Positions 53,174-62,733 of a stretch of 64,000 bases of DNA are shown in pieces (within the stretch, counting starts at the first letter, position 1; each line of letters begins with the position of its first letter). The DNA comes from Thalassobium sp. (lineage in GTDB: Bacteria; Pseudomonadota; Gammaproteobacteria; Pseudomonadales; Oceanobacteraceae): positions 372,001-436,000 of the forward strand of contig NVUW01000004.1 in assembly GCA_002733205.1 (NCBI GenBank), in the 5' to 3' direction. A program made the position numbers and the translations under genes. The notes beneath the pieces were generated by a model. The model made no database searches and was not told where the DNA came from. It saw nothing but the letters and a program-made list of their open reading frames with translations.

Positions 53174-54754
53174 TCAGGCTGATACCGGCTCTGATTTTTT
53201 CTCTTTACCGACACGTTTCTCCGCTTTATCGGCCACTTCGGTTTTCTGATCCGCAATGCTGATCCAGTCAAAATGCGGCGCGAACACTTTTTTCGTGCGT
53301 GCGCGGTATTCCAGTGTGGATGACGGCCAGATAGTAAAGTTTTTACCATTATCCTGCTGATACCAGCTTTTACAACCAGACGTCCAGACGGTATTTTTCA
53401 TGCGCCCCTGAATTTCTGCATTGTATTTATTCTGCTCTTCAATTTTCACATTAAAGTAATCCGCGCCTTTTTCCTGAACCTTACGGATACATTGAATAAT
53501 GTAATTAACCTGCGCTTCAATCATAAAAATAATCGAGTTATGACCCAGTGCGGTGTTCGGCCCAACCAGCTGAAACAGATTAGGAAAACCGGATACAACC
53601 GTCCCCAAATAGCCTTCTGCACCATCGGCCCAGTCTTTCATAATGCTGTGGCCCGGCAGCCCATCCAGCGTAAAGTCTTTCATAAAACCACGTGGATCAA
53701 CAATAAACCCGGTGCCCAGAATAATGGTATCGCAGGGGCGCTCCACACCATTACGGTCAACAATACTTTGCTCACGGATTTCCTGAATACCATCGGTAAT
53801 CAAATTCACATTGCTGCGGTTAAAGGTTGGGTAGTATTTATTGGAAATTAAAATTCGCTTACAGCCAATGGTGTAATCCGGCGTCAGTTTCTTCCGCACA
53901 ACCGGGTCTTTGACTTTCATGCGGATAAACAGCTTCGCCAGACTCTGCAACGCGGTTGCCAGGCGTGGATGAAAAATCGGCCAGACCCGCATTTCATTGG
54001 TAATGTACAAGCGTGCACGGTGCAATTTTCGCAGTGATGGAAACGTGCGAAACAGCGCTTTACGGATTTCACCATAACGGCGTTCGTCACGCGGGATAAC
54101 CCAGGCCGGAGAGCGCTGATAGACATCCAGCTGCTGCACCTGCGGCGCAATTTCCGGTAAATACTGCACCGCACTGCCACCGGTACCAATCGACGCGACG
54201 CGTTTGCCGTTGAGATCGTAGCCATGATCCCAGCGTGCAGAATGCATGACCTTACCTTTAAAACTGTCCAGACCGGGAATATCCGGAATCGCCGGGTGAT
54301 GCAGCGGACCGGATGCCAGCACAAAATAACGCGCGCGGATTTCTGCACCGCCTTTGGTGCCAATGGTCCACAGCCCGGTTTTACTGTCAAACTGGCTGCG
54401 GTTTACTTCATGACCGAAACGGATGAACGGTCGCATCTGATAGTCATCAGTGGTTTTTAAAATGTAATCCTGAATTTCATGCCAGGATGCATAACGTTTG
54501 CTCCACTCCGGGTTACCGGCAAAGGAATACGAGTACAGATGCGACTGCACATCACAGGCACAACCCGGATAGGTATTGTCACGCCAGGTGCCGCCAACTT
54601 CATCGGCTTTTTCCAGAATAATAAAATCGTTGATGCCCGCTTCTTTCAGCTGAATGCCCATACACAAACCGCCAAAACCGGCACCGATAATCACCACCTC
54701 GGTATTTGCGGGCAACGTCTGGCTATTCCCGGCTGTATTTTTTTGTTCCGTCAT
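53174..54754 (-). CDS. Flavin-containing Baeyer-Villiger-type monooxygenase
   Basis: The 526-residue protein has two dinucleotide motifs (VVIIGAGFGGLCMGIQL and VASIGTGGSAVQYLPEI). Between them is the BVMO fingerprint FKGKVMHSARWD (FxGxxxHxxxW), so it is a class B flavin monooxygenase. The segment ADEVGGTWRDNTYPGCACDV is typical of BVMOs acting on ketones such as cyclic or steroid-like ketones. I use ATG 54754 after AAAGGTG; a GTG three codons earlier is possible. It is divergent from an AraC-family gene, likely its regulator. Link to the steroid-like degradation locus 40 kb away is possible but not shown. Confidence 0.88.
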   Translation of the reverse strand: MTEQKNTAGNSQTLPANTEVVIIGAGFGGLCMGIQLKEAGINDFIILEKADEVGGTWRDNTYPGCACDVQSHLYSYSFAGNPEWSKRYASWHEIQDYILKTTDDYQMRPFIRFGHEVNRSQFDSKTGLWTIGTKGGAEIRARYFVLASGPLHHPAIPDIPGLDSFKGKVMHSARWDHGYDLNGKRVASIGTGGSAVQYLPEIAPQVQQLDVYQRSPAWVIPRDERRYGEIRKALFRTFPSLRKLHRARLYITNEMRVWPIFHPRLATALQSLAKLFIRMKVKDPVVRKKLTPDYTIGCKRILISNKYYPTFNRSNVNLITDGIQEIREQSIVDRNGVERPCDTIILGTGFIVDPRGFMKDFTLDGLPGHSIMKDWADGAEGYLGTVVSGFPNLFQLVGPNTALGHNSIIFMIEAQVNYIIQCIRKVQEKGADYFNVKIEEQNKYNAEIQGRMKNTVWTSGCKSWYQQDNGKNFTIWPSSTLEYRARTKKVFAPHFDWISIADQKTEVADKAEKRVGKEKKSEPVSA

Positions 54755-54897
54755 CGTATTCACCTTTTTTGTTATTCGTTCAGGCCGCCGGGCAGGGTTT
54801 ATTCCGCAAAGCTGCTCCGGCCATGATCTGAATCTACGTTTCCGGCGGCTGCTCTGGCTATGCTGGAAAAAACAATAAATTGATAAAAACGGCCATC

Positions 54898-55917
54898 ATG
54901 ACTCTGCGCTCAATTCTTGCCCTGACATTTACCGTTGAACAGCTGCACCAGCATTATCAGCTGGACACCGAAGCCATACTCGCTCGCCATGGGCTGCAAC
55001 AGGCCCATCTGGATGCCAACGCCACCATCAGTCAGGCCGATGAGCTGGCCATATTGGCGGAATTTGCGGATCAGATTCAGCACGATCCGTTAGCCGCTAT
55101 AACCATTGGCTCCACTTTTGGTCTGTCGAGTTATGGCGCGTTCGCCATGATGCTGATGAGCTGCAGTTCGGTGTATGAGGCTTTTGCGCTGGGGATTAAA
55201 TATCAGCAACTGAGTTATCTGTTCAGCGAACTCGATTATCAGCTGAACGGAGACACCGTTTTGCTCAGGCTGAAACCCTATCGCCTGCCCGATCATTTGC
55301 TGCGCTTTATTGTTGATCGCGATGTAGCCGGAACCTGGCACTTCCTGAATATGATGCAAACCATGCTCGGCCAACAGCTGAAACCATTGGCTGTGTATAT
55401 GCCTTATCCACAGCCTGAAGAAGCTCTGGCATACCGCGATAAATTTCAGTGTCCGGTTGAATTTGGCCGCGACGAAGCTGCTTTTGTGCTGCCCGCCGAG
55501 GTATTGCGCCTGCCGTTTCCCGGCGGCAACAGTACGGCGCTGGCGCTGTATCGCAGTCAGTGTGATGAGATATTAAAACGACGCAGCCAGGTAAGAACCG
55601 AAGCATTAAGCGAACGCTTGCAGCAGTATCTGTCGATGTTCAGCCAGCGCTTTCCGGCGATTAAAGAATGCGCCGCCACCTTTGCTTTAAGCGAACGCCA
55701 GTTTCGCCGTTTATTAAGCGATGAAGGTCAGAGTTTTCAACTGATTCTGGATCGCGTGCGCTCAGAGAAGGCTTGCCACCTGCTGCTTAATTCGTCCACC
55801 AGTGTGGAACAGATCGGATTATTGCTTGGTTATTCAGAAGCCGCAGGTTTTATTCATGCTTTTAAAAAGTGGCAGGGAATGACACCGGCAAAATTCAGAA
55901 AAAGCAGTACACAATAG
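54898..55917 (+). CDS. AraC-family regulator divergent from the BVMO gene
   Basis: The 339-residue protein has the arabinose-binding-like N-domain of the OruR group (FGLSSYGAFAMMLMSCSSVYEAFALG) and a C-terminal double helix-turn-helix (ECAATFALSERQFRRLLSDEG and VEQIGLLLGYSEAAGFIHAFKKWQG). I start at ATG 54898; a TTG at 54880 would add six residues. With 143 bp between starts it shares a promoter region with the BVMO gene, the usual set-up for activators of BVMO operons. Confidence 0.87.
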   Translation: MTLRSILALTFTVEQLHQHYQLDTEAILARHGLQQAHLDANATISQADELAILAEFADQIQHDPLAAITIGSTFGLSSYGAFAMMLMSCSSVYEAFALGIKYQQLSYLFSELDYQLNGDTVLLRLKPYRLPDHLLRFIVDRDVAGTWHFLNMMQTMLGQQLKPLAVYMPYPQPEEALAYRDKFQCPVEFGRDEAAFVLPAEVLRLPFPGGNSTALALYRSQCDEILKRRSQVRTEALSERLQQYLSMFSQRFPAIKECAATFALSERQFRRLLSDEGQSFQLILDRVRSEKACHLLLNSSTSVEQIGLLLGYSEAAGFIHAFKKWQGMTPAKFRKSSTQ

Positions 55918-55981
55918 CTGCGGATAAATACAGATAGGAAAAACGCTAATATAAAAAGCAGAGAATTAAAGCAGGTGAACG

Positions 55982-56743
55982 TTATTCTTCCGGCCAGGTA
56001 CCGTCGTCATCCGCCATAAACTCTTCGCCATCGCCAATAAAATCATCGGCATCGTCGGCGCTGTCCACGCCACCGAATAAATCATGCAGCAGGCTTTTTT
56101 CATCGCCACTGACCGACGTTTCAGCCATATCCGGATGTTCAAAGCAGACCTGATTACGCCCCTGACGTTTGGCCTGATAAAGATAATGATCAGCCCGGCC
56201 AATCAAACTGCTGGCACTGTGCGGCTCCTGCGCACTGTGTAATGCCAGGCCGATGCTGGCGGTAATCTGTAATTCACCACCGTCTATCTGCACCCGGGTA
56301 GAGGCAATATTTTCCCGCAGCCGCTCAGCCACCTGCACGGCCAGCATCAGCTCGGTGGAAGGCAGAATAATGACGAATTCCTCACCACCATAACGGCACT
56401 GCACATCCAGTTTGCGGGTGCTTTCGCGGATCAGTCGCGCGGTTTGTTTCAGCACTTCGTCACCGGCGGGATGACCCCAGGTATCGTTGATGGATTTGAA
56501 ATGATCCAGATCGACCATCATCAGTGCGGTAGACATCAGGGTTCGCTGGGTTCGCTCCAGCTCCTGTTCCAACGCCTCGCGGAAATAACGCAGATTGTAC
56601 AGGCCCGTCAGCGGATCGGTCGCCACCTGCTCGCGCAGCAACTGCACTTCATCAATAACGGGGCAGCTCAGCTCCCCGACCGGACATGCGGGGATTGTCT
56701 GGTTACTGCTTTTAGGTTGTCCGGATGACGCGACGTCGTTCAT
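55982..56743 (-). CDS. GGDEF diguanylate cyclase, cytoplasmic
   Basis: The 253-residue protein has a short N-terminal part and a GGDEF domain: DPLTGLYNLRYFREAL, MVDLDHFKSINDTWGHPAGDEVL and CRYGGEEFVIILPS. The active site reads GGEEF, an accepted active form. The inhibitory site RxxD is present just before it (RKLD), unlike the larger cyclase at 41835. An acidic 50-residue tail rich in Asp follows the domain and is unusual. ATG 56743 is used; a TTG at 56818 is the longer option. It lies 124 bp after the sensor-kinase gene and may be read with it. Confidence 0.9.
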   Translation of the reverse strand: MNDVASSGQPKSSNQTIPACPVGELSCPVIDEVQLLREQVATDPLTGLYNLRYFREALEQELERTQRTLMSTALMMVDLDHFKSINDTWGHPAGDEVLKQTARLIRESTRKLDVQCRYGGEEFVIILPSTELMLAVQVAERLRENIASTRVQIDGGELQITASIGLALHSAQEPHSASSLIGRADHYLYQAKRQGRNQVCFEHPDMAETSVSGDEKSLLHDLFGGVDSADDADDFIGDGEEFMADDDGTWPEE

Positions 56744-56867
56744 CTGCCCACTTAAGTGTGTTGTTGTGAACCGCTGCTGAGCGCGGTGACTCGGAGGCAA
56801 GAGCCAATTAACGCTCAAAGTTTAGCCGAAGATCAGCCGCTTGCCGGAGATTTCAGTGACAAATCTG

Positions 56868-58529
56868 TCAGAAATCATCCGGCGAACGTAAACCGGCGCC
56901 CAGCTCATCCACATCCGGTTCCAGCCCCGCAGCACCAACCCCGTCGAGCCTGCCGTTCAGGGTTGGTAAGCGCACACTGAACTGCACGCCACGGATATCC
57001 AGCGGCATAAAACTGAGCAGGTCGGCTTTGCGCCCACTCAGGCTGATCAGCCATTGCGGCTGCGCCGGATTGTGTGGATCAAACCACTGACTTGTACCTT
57101 CTTCCATCGTCAGTCGGGCGACCTGTGGTTGGCTGGTGCTGCTGATTTCAATACTGTGCAGACGCTTGCCCGGGCTCAGCTGCCACTGCTTTGCGGCCTC
57201 TTCGTTGCTGTCAGCCAGGCGTACCAGCGGTTCACCCGCGCTATTCAACTCGACGTCCAGATTCAGGTTCTGCACTTCGCCACCAGCCAGTTCCAGTCGC
57301 AGGTGATAGCGTTCGTGGTGGTTGTGAATATTGTCGAAGCCGATATCACCATCAAAACCCTGCACAATTTGTTGGGCAAAATACAGCCCCAGCCCTTTGC
57401 CGTTGTGTTCACGCGCGCGACGGGTGGAAAAACCCAGTTGGAAAATCTGCTCGCGCGCTTCGTCACTGATATGCGGGCCACGGTTGTACACGCTCACACA
57501 TAAACATTGCTGCGCTTCCCACAGGCGAATAGCGATGGGGGCAAAACGACTTTTATACTGACGTTTAGTGGCAAAAAACTGGGCATTGCGCAGCAGGTTT
57601 TCCAGCAACAAAACAATATGGTTGGCATTGCCCAGCAAATCATCGCAGGCATGCAGTTCAATACGGTACAGACCCTCACTGTCGGTCAGCAATAACGGCA
57701 GCGGTTGTTTTGCCAGCGCCTGAGAATCGTATAAAAACGCCGGCTCCGGATTGCCCTGCTCATCGCATAGGGTGACGCCCAGATGCAGCGTCAGCGTATC
57801 CACTAACGCCCGCTGCGGATCGAACGTTGGCAGCATTGGCAATTCATTCAATGACGTGCCTTGTAACTCCGCCTGAAACAGTAATTCTTCACAGCGGCTG
57901 ACGTTAGCGCCGATGTGCAGCGCCATATTGTCGGTGGTGGATAAATCGAGCAAATCCCACAAATAACGCATGCCCACCAGCGCCTGCTGATACAGCAGCG
58001 CATTATTACCCTGCTCATCCGGCAGACTGTGACTGGCGGCGTAGGTTAAAGCTGACTGTACCTTATCGAACGAAATAACACCGTTATGGCGAACCTCGGC
58101 CGCGATGCTTTTAAAGTGCAGGTATTTTTCGTCGTACTCCATATATTCCAGCAGTTTATCGCTGATAAAGAGTTTCAGTTTGTCGGTATGACTGGCCGAG
58201 GTCTGCGCCCGCTGCTGCAGCTGACGTTTGCTGTTCCATAATTGTTGCAGACTGGCTTTGACCTTTTGCTGCTGGCGGGAAAAGTGTTTGAAATCCAGCC
58301 AGGCAAGTATTAAAAAACCGCCAAATGCGGCGATAAAATACTGGGCATTGAAGACAACCGCCGGAATTTTCAGACTGTCCACCAGCCCCGGCGATAGCAA
58401 CAGCAAGGCGTAAAAAAGCAGTAATTTAGCGGCTAATAAGGTGCGCCACGGATAACGGATACTGAAGATAAATTTATCGCCGCGGTCTTCCTTCTGCAGA
58501 GTCTCTTCCGCTCTGTTGCTGTCTTTCAT
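56868..58529 (-). CDS. Membrane ATP-binding sensor protein (histidine-kinase-like)
   Basis: The 553-residue protein has two membrane helices (about 30-75), a coiled coil (80-115), a helical region of unknown type and a GHKL ATPase domain. The ATP site has an N box LLENLLRNAQFF, a G1-like YNRGPHISDEAREQIF and GKGLGLYFAQQIV. I cannot find a normal H box (HE/D-x-x-x-P); the nearest histidine is in AEVRHNGVISFDKV, so the phosphoacceptor is unclear. A long beta-rich tail of about 140 residues follows the ATPase. It sits 36 bp after a response-regulator gene, so they are partners. Confidence 0.78.
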   Translation of the reverse strand: MKDSNRAEETLQKEDRGDKFIFSIRYPWRTLLAAKLLLFYALLLLSPGLVDSLKIPAVVFNAQYFIAAFGGFLILAWLDFKHFSRQQQKVKASLQQLWNSKRQLQQRAQTSASHTDKLKLFISDKLLEYMEYDEKYLHFKSIAAEVRHNGVISFDKVQSALTYAASHSLPDEQGNNALLYQQALVGMRYLWDLLDLSTTDNMALHIGANVSRCEELLFQAELQGTSLNELPMLPTFDPQRALVDTLTLHLGVTLCDEQGNPEPAFLYDSQALAKQPLPLLLTDSEGLYRIELHACDDLLGNANHIVLLLENLLRNAQFFATKRQYKSRFAPIAIRLWEAQQCLCVSVYNRGPHISDEAREQIFQLGFSTRRAREHNGKGLGLYFAQQIVQGFDGDIGFDNIHNHHERYHLRLELAGGEVQNLNLDVELNSAGEPLVRLADSNEEAAKQWQLSPGKRLHSIEISSTSQPQVARLTMEEGTSQWFDPHNPAQPQWLISLSGRKADLLSFMPLDIRGVQFSVRLPTLNGRLDGVGAAGLEPDVDELGAGLRSPDDF

Positions 58530-58565
58530 TGCTGCTCCGTTTATAAGTCTTCAGCGGCTTTTATC

Positions 58566-59381
58566 TCAGGCCGGTGCTTTCCATAAATAGGCGCCTTCGG
58601 CACCAAAGGTGGCAATACCCTGCCCGGCTTTACACAGATTCATAAATTCGTCTTCGTTACCGTGGGCCAGTGCCAGCGATTTACGCAGTGTTTTAATATG
58701 CTGACGGTAATTGGCGTAGGAAAACTTTTCCAGATCGGCATCCAGCCATTCCGCCATTTGCAGCGTGGTGACCGGGCGTGGCGATGCTTCGACTAAAAAG
58801 CGCAGAATTTTGCGCGGCGTCGGTGCCAGAGGCCGGGTCTGATTGGCCGGGTTCATTAATTTCTGACCTTTCCACCACACTTCCCAGCTGACCAGATCAA
58901 TGCGTAATTCACCGCTGACTAACTGTGATTTTTTATTCGCCGCCGGGGTCAGACTCTGGCGCAGCAGGGCTTTCATGCGCCACAGCAAAACACCGTCGAT
59001 GTTGCGCTGATGCTTGGCGATAAAATCCTGGGTAACGCCCTGTTCAAAGGCTTTCTGTTCGATACCGGTGCCGGAATGTTCCGATAAAAAAACGATCGGC
59101 AACGCCGGCCATTTTTTTAACAATGCCCGCGACACACTGAAGCCGCCGTCATCATTACCGTTCAGGCTGGCGTCGAGAATCGCGATATGCGGCGCATCGG
59201 CGTCATCGGTCTGACTGATACGCGCCAGCGCCGCCTCTGAAAACTTAAACACCTCAAGCTTATTGTGCTCAGCGTCCGGCAGGTCGGCTTCGGCGCCCGG
59301 TGCAAAATCGGTGCGTTCCAGCAAGGCCCGGAACTTGTCGATCCAGTGGCTCTGATCTTCAACCCAGAAAATTTTGATCAT
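58566..59381 (-). CDS. Response regulator with winged-helix output
   Basis: The 271-residue protein has a receiver domain with E8/D9 (FWVEDQ), phosphoacceptor D70 (IAILDASLNG), switch S100 (VFLSEHSG) and K123 (DFIAKHQ). A C-terminal winged helix of the OmpR type follows (TPRKILRFLVEASPRPVTTLQMAEW to HIKTLRKSLALAHG). The receiver has an insert of about 15 residues after the first helix, which is unusual. GGGAGG precedes ATG 59381. It is divergent from the membrane-protein gene (174 bp between starts), so it probably controls that operon and its own. Confidence 0.85.
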   Translation of the reverse strand: MIKIFWVEDQSHWIDKFRALLERTDFAPGAEADLPDAEHNKLEVFKFSEAALARISQTDDADAPHIAILDASLNGNDDGGFSVSRALLKKWPALPIVFLSEHSGTGIEQKAFEQGVTQDFIAKHQRNIDGVLLWRMKALLRQSLTPAANKKSQLVSGELRIDLVSWEVWWKGQKLMNPANQTRPLAPTPRKILRFLVEASPRPVTTLQMAEWLDADLEKFSYANYRQHIKTLRKSLALAHGNEDEFMNLCKAGQGIATFGAEGAYLWKAPA

Positions 59382-59555
59382 TTTTCCCTCCCAGCTATGC
59401 CGAGCATATCACCAGCCGCCGTCCGTGAAGACGCCCGGACACAACCGACGCGACAGAAATCACATTCTTCTCACCGATTTTTCACCGGCATCACGCAATC
59501 TGTATTCATCGGCTCTCCGCAGCCACTATTTTCCGAGCAACACGAGGACAGAATC

Positions 59556-61112
59556 ATGAATGACCTACTCACTCTCTGGTCCGCCAATACCGCTGTATCC
59601 GCCGCGATCTGGCTGGTGCTGGCGATGACCCTGCTGTATTTCGGCCGCAATCCGGCACACCGTATTCTGCTGACCGGCGGTCACGGCCTGCGCCATGTAC
59701 TGCGCATGGCCAGTCGCGCATTGAGCCAACTGGAACGCCACCTGACCAAGCGTAACCGCGAAGTGTTACTGGCCGCCGCGCGCAACGATGCCGAACGCCG
59801 TATCGAACGCGAGTTTGCCCGTATCCAGACCCTGGTTGCACGCGATTTATCCGGCTACCCGGCACTGCACCGCCAGATCAGCACCGCCATCGACAGTGTC
59901 GAGAACAGCTATCGGGAATCCGGCGACAGCGCGCCGCTGCCTCCGGCCTGGGGTGAAGTGGTGAATACCATTGCCGCACTGCCCAGCCATGGCGATCCGG
60001 CGGTTGCGAAGATTCTGAGCAATATTAAAGACGCGGTGCACGACACCCATAAAGAAACCCTGAAAACCTGGCAGACCAGTGCCGACCAGCGCCATAAATT
60101 GCTGGCCAAAATGCAGCCCGAATGGCGCACGCTGAACGGCAAAATGGACGAAGTGGCACGCACTATCGATAACCTCGATAACCGCACCCACCAGCTCGAC
60201 AAGCAAATGCAGCAGTATGAAGAAGTGCGTCGTGGTGAAGATGCCGCCGTGCGCAGCCTGACCTCCAGCTCGCTGACCCAGTTTTTTATCGCCGGTCTGG
60301 TACTGGCCATCGCCCTGCTCGGCGGCCTGATCAACTTCCAGCTGATTGCCATGCCGATGTCAGAAATGGTGGGTGGCACCAGTTATATCGGCAGCGTGAA
60401 AACGTCGGACATTGCCGCGCTGGTGATTATTCTGATTGAAATTGCGATGGGTCTGTTTTTGCTGGAATCACTGCGCATTACCCGCCTGTTTCCGATCATC
60501 AGCAGCATGGATGATCAGATGCGCCGCCGCATGATGATTATCAGCCTCAGCATCCTGTGCATTCTGGCGGGTATCGAAGCCTCACTGGCCTATATGCGTG
60601 ACCTGCTGGCACTGGATAAAGAAGCCCTGCAGCAATCACTGAGCATGGCAGCGAATGCCTCCGGTTTGGCGGCCAGCAATGCGGAATTCCGCTGGATTCC
60701 ATCCATCGGGCAAATGGTGATGGGCTTTATCCTGCCGTTTGCGCTGGCCTTTATCGCCATCCCGCTGGAGTCCTTTATTCACTCGCTGCGCACCGTGCTG
60801 GGTCTGGCATTGGTCGCGGTGATCCGTCTGGTCGCCATTGCCGCCCGTCTGCTCGGCAATCTGGCCGGTCACAGCGCCACCCTGCTGACCCACGCCTACG
60901 ACCTGCTGATCATGCTGCCGTTAAGCATCGAGCGCCTGCTCAGCCGTAAGCGCGAAGCAGCAACTGCGGTGCAGTTTGATGACAGCCAGACCACCGACGA
61001 GCTGGCCGATGCCATCCCGGATGTGGCTGCCGAAGAAAAACGCAGCCGTAAAAGCCGCAGCAAAAACAACAGCAACAGCACCAGCGGCGACGCGGCTGTA
61101 GCCGTCGCCTGA
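59556..61112 (+). CDS. Multi-pass membrane protein with periplasmic/cytoplasmic coiled coil
   Basis: The 518-residue protein has one N-terminal membrane helix (about 12-30) and a soluble helical region of about 200 residues, with heptad-like segments near 165-230 (LLAKMQPEWRTLNGKMDEVA, TIDNLDNRTHQLDKQMQQY). Five more membrane helices (about 240-450) and a charged Lys/Arg/Ser-rich tail follow. I do not recognise a family. ATG 59556 follows GAGGACAGAATC; a much longer frame to 59265 overlaps the divergent regulator gene and is not used. It is followed 18 bp later by a vWA lipoprotein gene, with which it surely works. Confidence 0.78.
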   Translation: MNDLLTLWSANTAVSAAIWLVLAMTLLYFGRNPAHRILLTGGHGLRHVLRMASRALSQLERHLTKRNREVLLAAARNDAERRIEREFARIQTLVARDLSGYPALHRQISTAIDSVENSYRESGDSAPLPPAWGEVVNTIAALPSHGDPAVAKILSNIKDAVHDTHKETLKTWQTSADQRHKLLAKMQPEWRTLNGKMDEVARTIDNLDNRTHQLDKQMQQYEEVRRGEDAAVRSLTSSSLTQFFIAGLVLAIALLGGLINFQLIAMPMSEMVGGTSYIGSVKTSDIAALVIILIEIAMGLFLLESLRITRLFPIISSMDDQMRRRMMIISLSILCILAGIEASLAYMRDLLALDKEALQQSLSMAANASGLAASNAEFRWIPSIGQMVMGFILPFALAFIAIPLESFIHSLRTVLGLALVAVIRLVAIAARLLGNLAGHSATLLTHAYDLLIMLPLSIERLLSRKREAATAVQFDDSQTTDELADAIPDVAAEEKRSRKSRSKNNSNSTSGDAAVAVA

Positions 61113-61130
61113 ATCAGAGGAGTGACGATT

Positions 61131-61796
61131 ATGAATAGCTTCAAACGCTTGGTTGCCACCGCCGCTCTGCCCCTGAGCTTACTGCTCAGTGGCTGCGACG
61201 AACCAGCCCCACAGAATAAAGCGGTCTACCTGCTGATCGACACCTCGGGCACCTACACCCAGGAGCTGAACAAAGCACAGGCCATTCTCAACTACCTGCT
61301 GGCCAACCTCGACAGTGGCGACTCCATTGCCGTGGCCCGTATCGACAGTGGCAGTTTCAGCGAGAAAGACATCATCGCCAAAACCACTTTCGATATGCGC
61401 CCCAGCACCGCCAATGATCAGAAACGCCAGTTCAAGCTGGCCATGGATGAGTTCGCCGCCAACCTGAAAAAAGGCAGCGCCAATACCGATATCACCGGCG
61501 GTGTGCTGCAGGCCACGCAATATCTGAACGAAACCGGTGCCGGTAATAAATACGTCTTTATTTTTTCCGATTTAGAAGAGGATTTACCCCATGATCACAT
61601 TAGAAACTTTCCAATTAGTCTGGATAACATTCACGTGGTTGCTCTCAATGTCACTAAGCTACGCAGCGATAACATTGACCCGCGGGACTACCTCAACCGA
61701 CTCGCAAATTGGCAGCACCGGGTCATAGAAGGTGGCGGTGACTGGCGCGTGATTAACGATCTGGAACGTATGGATAAGCTGATTGTTGCCAATTAA
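61131..61796 (+). CDS. von Willebrand factor A domain lipoprotein
   Basis: The 221-residue protein has a lipoprotein signal (LPLSLLLSGC, lipidated C22), so it is anchored in a membrane facing the periplasm. A vWA domain follows with the metal-ion site D37-T-S-G-T (DxSxT), the threonine-bearing ANTDITGGVLQAT and FIFSDLEEDL. vWA domains bind partner proteins through a metal, and the neighbour membrane protein is the obvious partner. GAGGAG is nine bases before ATG 61131. The last third uses a plainer codon style than the rest. A terminator follows. Confidence 0.85.
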   Translation: MNSFKRLVATAALPLSLLLSGCDEPAPQNKAVYLLIDTSGTYTQELNKAQAILNYLLANLDSGDSIAVARIDSGSFSEKDIIAKTTFDMRPSTANDQKRQFKLAMDEFAANLKKGSANTDITGGVLQATQYLNETGAGNKYVFIFSDLEEDLPHDHIRNFPISLDNIHVVALNVTKLRSDNIDPRDYLNRLANWQHRVIEGGGDWRVINDLERMDKLIVAN

Positions 61797-61842
61797 TAAT
61801 CATGGTTAAGAACTCATCTTCTCTCAATAAGTTCTCCCCCTT

Positions 61843-61865
61843 GCCGGCCTCAGTGCCGGCTTTTT
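61843..61865 (+). terminator. Terminator of the membrane protein-vWA operon
   Basis: GCCGGC (61843-61848), a six-base loop and GCCGGC (61855-61860) form a stem followed by TTTTT. Confidence 0.85.
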
Positions 61866-61935
61866 ATGCAGCTTATCTCTGCCTGCGGCGCCGCTGCTGT
61901 TATGATCGGCACACTGCCACGCAACGAAAAACGCC

Positions 61936-62733
61936 ATGAGCACCAAAGACACCGATACCCGCCCCGACCGTAATTTTGACGATCTGGCCGCACGCTTTGC
62001 CCGCACCATTTACGCCACACCCAGAGGCCAACTGCGGCTGATGGCGTTACGTGCCGATTTTGCTGATCTGAAGATTACACTGCAGGACGCTAGCGTACTG
62101 GATATCGGCGGCGGCCAGGGGCAGTTCAGTCTGGAGCTGGCGCAACAGGGAGCACAGGTCAGTCTGTGTGATATTTCCGCCGAAATGCTGCAGCTGGCGC
62201 GCGATCAGTTTGCCGCTCAGCAACTGCCGCTAACGGTAAAGCAGTGTGCACTGCAGGACGTGGCCGCAGAATTTCCGCAATCCTTCGATATTGTGCTTAA
62301 TCATGCGGTACTGGAGTGGCTGGAAGATCCCTTTGCCGCACTGCCATTGCTCGCAGAGCGGGTAAAACCCGACGGCTGGTTATCACTGATGTTTTATAAC
62401 CTGCATGGCCATCAATTCCGCCAGTTAATGAACGGCCGCACCCATGCTCCACAGTCGGCCAACCCGCGTTTGCGCGATGAAGGCAATGCGCCGCAACACC
62501 CCCTCGACCCGGATACCATCGAACAGGCGCTGAATACCCTCGGCTTTAACGTGGAGCGCTGGCGCGGCATTCGTTGTGTGCACGATCATATGCATCAGAA
62601 AATCCGTGACCGCATTGGTCAGGACGCGGTGAATAAAGCCGATCTCGAATTCGGAACGCTGCAGCCCTACCGGCAGTTTGGACGCTATGTGCATTTTCTG
62701 GCGCGTAAACAGCAACCCTACGTCAGCGCGTAG
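61936..62733 (+). CDS. cmoM: tRNA 5-carboxymethoxyuridine methyltransferase CmoM
   Basis: The 265-residue protein is a class I SAM methyltransferase: VLDIGGGQGQFSLELAQQGAQV (SAM motif), SLCDISAEMLQLA and LNHAVLEWLEDP. The start DRNFDDLAARFARTIYATPRGQLR and the segment LSLMFYNLHGHQFRQLMNG are close to E. coli CmoM (formerly SmtA). CmoM methylates 5-carboxymethoxyuridine at the wobble position to mcmo5U, widening codon reading. It is a single gene; its stop overlaps the end of the convergent binding-protein gene by about 10 bp. Confidence 0.88.
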   Translation: MSTKDTDTRPDRNFDDLAARFARTIYATPRGQLRLMALRADFADLKITLQDASVLDIGGGQGQFSLELAQQGAQVSLCDISAEMLQLARDQFAAQQLPLTVKQCALQDVAAEFPQSFDIVLNHAVLEWLEDPFAALPLLAERVKPDGWLSLMFYNLHGHQFRQLMNGRTHAPQSANPRLRDEGNAPQHPLDPDTIEQALNTLGFNVERWRGIRCVHDHMHQKIRDRIGQDAVNKADLEFGTLQPYRQFGRYVHFLARKQQPYVSA

